Shown here: positions 61,096 through 64,000 of the stretch, piece after piece
Layout: each line of letters begins with the position of its first letter
Numbering within the stretch: the first letter of the stretch is position 1
Assembly (NCBI RefSeq): GCF_905475465.1
Contig: NC_062242.1
Location: 771,501 to 835,500 of the forward strand
DNA: 64,000 bases
Direction: 5' to 3'
Source: Pieris napi
Taxonomy: Eukaryota > Arthropoda > Insecta > Lepidoptera > Pieridae
Translations under genes and position numbers: made by a program
The notes under the pieces: model-generated
What the model was told of the DNA's origin: nothing
Database searches by the model: none
Seen by the model: the letters and a program-made list of their open reading frames with translations, nothing else

Positions 61096-61339
61096 TCTAT
61101 ATAAATGTTATATAGGTATGTGTAAGTTTCAAAAACTCAACAAGTTCTGCACCGATCGAGCTGAAATTTTAGCATGATATCCGCATCAAGGATTGTTTTA
61201 TCTATTTTTTTTCCACGAGTATTGCAAAATTAAACTCTTTCAAAATTAAATTAAATTAATTGTTTACTTTGTTTTGTTTCTCATTTCTCAACCATTCAAT
61301 CACAATGTGCTAAAGCAAAGCGTGGCAGGGAACAGCTAG
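61096..61339 (+). mobile_element. Short Helitron, third family
   Basis: It begins TCTATATAAATG and ends GGCAGGGAACAGCTAG, between A (61095) and T (61340). The middle has TTCTGCACCGATCGAGCTGA, a motif seen in this kind of element. I did not find a strong 3' hairpin, so it may be decayed. Confidence 0.55.
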
Positions 61340-61680
61340 TACAAAACAAATTAATAGTCCTTTTTGGAAGTTTGGAAAAACCCCGATGGTTTAATTACGA
61401 AACTAACCTAAGTTATTCCGTCTTGTTAGTAAATTTTTAAATAATTTATTTGACATAATTAATATGTCAGGAGATAAAAAAATATTCACATCATGAAAAA
61501 TTACAGTAACTGGCTACATGACAAAATAAGTATAATAAGTTTGTAATTTTACTTAAGGGCCATATTTTCCTTTGGTATTCAACTAATTGACAAGCCGTGT
61601 TTCCAAGGCGTGGACCTCACTGCAGATTTATTTATATAGAACTGCTGCAACTTAAAGAAAAGTTTCGTGATAACTCTTTT
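61340..61680. other. AT-rich DNA, no gene seen
   Basis: No supportable feature. Confidence 0.4.
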
Positions 61681-61877
61681 CCTAATAGACAAGTAGGTAA
61701 TCAGCCTTTTCTGCCTGCAGGTCGACGGCTTTTAAGTCTAAGGTATGTCGGTTTTCTTTAACTGTGTTTTTTAATTTCGCACATATAAAGAAGTCGTTTG
61801 ATGCTCAGCTGTGATTCGAACGAATGACTTTAGGGTAAAGAGGCTCACCCACAAGTCACTAAGCCAACACTACTCTA
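61681..61877 (-). mobile_element. Diverged SINE, reversed
   Basis: CTAATAGACAAGTAGGTAAT, GTCGACGGCTTTTAAGTCTA, AGCTGTGATTCGAACGAATG (decayed B box) and AAGTCACTAAGCCAACACTA are present. The 3' end is missing. Confidence 0.75.
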
Positions 61878-62908
61878 ATTTAATATAAGCGTGATATAAA
61901 TACTACAAAAGCCCTGCTTGTAATTAAAAGCACTTTGAATTGTATGTTTATTGGTTTTAAGTAAAATTATACGTTACAATTGTAGATTTGGGAAACCCTG
62001 CCACAAGTATTTTAAGTAAAAAATTCTTGTGTCTAGCTCTTCCATAATCAAACTTTCACATTTATATAACGCTACGGATTTTATAATACATAATACGAAT
62101 TACACTTTATTCCCCATACAATATTTACAATGATTATGGGAAATAAATCGATAACAGGTAACTCTTAAATTATATTCATTGATTGGTACCTACCCTATTT
62201 TTTTGGATTATGTACATAATTTCAGAATTTCCTTAAAATATTTCATCAAAATATTAATGTTAATGGATATGTTCAACAGTAAAGCGTGTTGCACATAAAA
62301 TCATGAAATATATTGGCAGTTGCATATTAACATCTCTGTATATATATTTAGTTAAGAGATATTTACAGTATTTCAACGATACCAGAAATGCAAGTGGAAA
62401 CATAACCGACAAGTGAGCGAGTCAATTGGGTCCCGACGTATAATTTGTCAAGCAATTTAAATAATATCCATAATTACATATCTATCAAAGGCGAAGCGTG
62501 TTGATATACCGCTAATAAGGCATCGGTGACTTGGCTTTATGAAATTTGCACATTTTTCTAATTATCGCTGCATGTCGCAATATTAATTATATTAGGTGAG
62601 ATATTTTTATTAGCTAAAATTGCTTAATATTTTCTAACTCTTGTGGATTGCAACAGTTTTATAGGTCATAGTTTATTGTAAGTGAAGTGTCCCTCATGGT
62701 ATCAGCTACGTCCTTGTGTTATCCAAAAAATGGTCGGCAGTGACGAGGTATGGAATATGGATAGTACAGGAGACAGCAGAACGAGAGAGGGAGCGCTCAA
62801 GGAAGAATCCTAGGGTTAGAAGACGCTGAGTAAATAGGTAAAGATATGCCTATCTCCTACCTCCTATGTAGTGTGTAGAGAGGGTTTAAGCGTAACAAAT
62901 ATGCCGTT
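61878..62908. other. AT-rich DNA, one GC-richer spot
   Basis: About 62.68-62.83 kb is less AT-rich (GAACGAGAGAGGGAGCGCTC) and may be an old repeat. No gene is seen. Confidence 0.35.
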
Positions 62909-62910
62909 CT

Positions 62911-63114
62911 GCCCTGGGATTCTGTAACTCACTTTTCGAACTCACACAGCGGTTTTCGCATCGGCGGTCGCTCTCAAATCAGTCGTAAAGCAGTCATTTT
63001 ATGATTTGGCATTCTGAAAAGGTGGGAGCTTGTAGTTTATTATTTATCAGAATGCGACCGCCGATGCGAAAACCGCTGTGTGAGTTTGAAAAGTGAGTTA
63101 CAGAATCGCAGGGC
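62911..63114. mobile_element. Foldback (long inverted-repeat) element
   Basis: The arms at 62911-62971 and 63054-63114 are 61 bp and differ at only two positions (ends GCCCTG and CAGGGC). They enclose 82 bp. It has no coding capacity. The left arm plus loop recurs in reverse at 44672-44809. I see no clear target duplication. Confidence 0.85.
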
Positions 63115-64000
63115 AGGTCCCGGTAGAATGCCAGAGTGACCCCGGAGTCTCTGAAATACGGCTATGTTAAAACTACTCAAAGTGGTTTTAGGGGATATTG
63201 ATCACCCAATCCCTGAATTGCGCAAAGGTCAAAGTTTATAATTATCAGTATTCAGTAAAACAAATAGTTTTTTTTTCACCTTCAGTAATGAGATGGTAGC
63301 ATTTCTCTAGCCTTCATTGTAGCAATATACTATTTACCATTTTTCCAACACTGCTTAACAAATTATAAACAAAACATGATGGATACTAGACCGTGCTAAT
63401 AAATAAACTGTTTTCGCCCTCACCCAACCCCTAAGAACCCTCATGTACCGAGTTCCTACCCAGGCCCTGACCGAACAGGGAATTACGTTAACTAAACTTA
63501 TTTTTCGATTTGTCTTAATAGTTTTTATTTCTACTGTAGTACAATAATAATTAACACAGGGTCTGCATAGAGAAATGACTGTTGGGTCCCCACAACACAA
63601 AGGTGGTATCGCAAATTTAATTTGAATCCCGAGAATCGAAATGGCTTGTCTACATGGTTAAAATAACATAACAATATTTATTAGATATTAAAAACAGAAC
63701 TTAATTTCTCTTTACAATAATTTTAATTCTGTTTAAAATATATCAAAACTTACTAAAATACGCAAAGCTTAGAAAGAAAACTACTATTTCAATTCAATTT
63801 CAAAGCCTAGGTGTTTATGTCTCATGTAATTGACTTGTCGTTGAAAATTACCATTTATTAATGTTGGCAACACAGCCTTATTATGGGATGCTGTATTTAC
63901 TTGTAGTGGTTACTTAAATACGATTATTAGGTTTAATTGGTTAATTAGGAGAGCGGTACTTGTAAAGAAAGTAGTAATTTCCTTTCAGAATACTTTCGAA
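63115..64000. other. AT-rich DNA to window end, no gene seen
   Basis: An 81-codon minus frame at 63355-63600 lies in a slightly GC-richer spot and is not recognised. Confidence 0.4.

Overview
The window is AT-rich insect nuclear DNA, almost certainly from a moth or butterfly. The evidence is its repeats: at least ten copies of one tRNA-derived SINE with a clear pol III B box, many 3'-truncated LINE tails of types common in Lepidoptera, and short Helitrons bounded by A|TC...CTAG|T. I cannot name the species.

One protein-coding gene can be reconstructed with confidence, on the + strand at 4422-9700. Five exons join without a frame break through good splice sites and end at a stop. They give 258 residues; the exon carrying the start codon is not securely identified. 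The product has a secretory signal peptide, an R-x-R-R furin-type site, two cysteines and two N-glycosylation sequons. Four predicted amphipathic helices follow, in the order A, long loop, B, C, loop, D. The first visible intron is phase 1 and falls inside the signal peptide; the other four are phase 0. That is the layout of class I helical cytokine genes (growth hormone, EPO, IL-6, G-CSF). The 3' untranslated region has three UUAUUUAUU AU-rich elements. My best inference is a secreted long-chain four-helix cytokine, possibly a lepidopteran JAK/STAT ligand. I made no homology search, so the fold and function are inferences.

Layout: 1-4421 is upstream or first-intron DNA with a GC-richer patch near 1.5-2.1 kb, one SINE and one LINE tail. 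4422-9700 is the gene, with a 3.6-kb third intron holding a GC-rich island at 5.2-6.3 kb. 9701 to about 10420 is the 3' untranslated region. From there to 64000 is a gene-poor repeat landscape: SINEs, three LINE groups, Helitrons, inverted-repeat elements, microsatellites that look like LINE tails, and a possible solo LTR. Several GC-rich islands in this desert match no family I know and could be regulatory DNA or small exons. A possible first exon of a small secreted peptide (58074-58157) lies behind two TATA boxes. No tRNA, rRNA or CRISPR array was found, and most long open frames are retroelement debris or chance frames.
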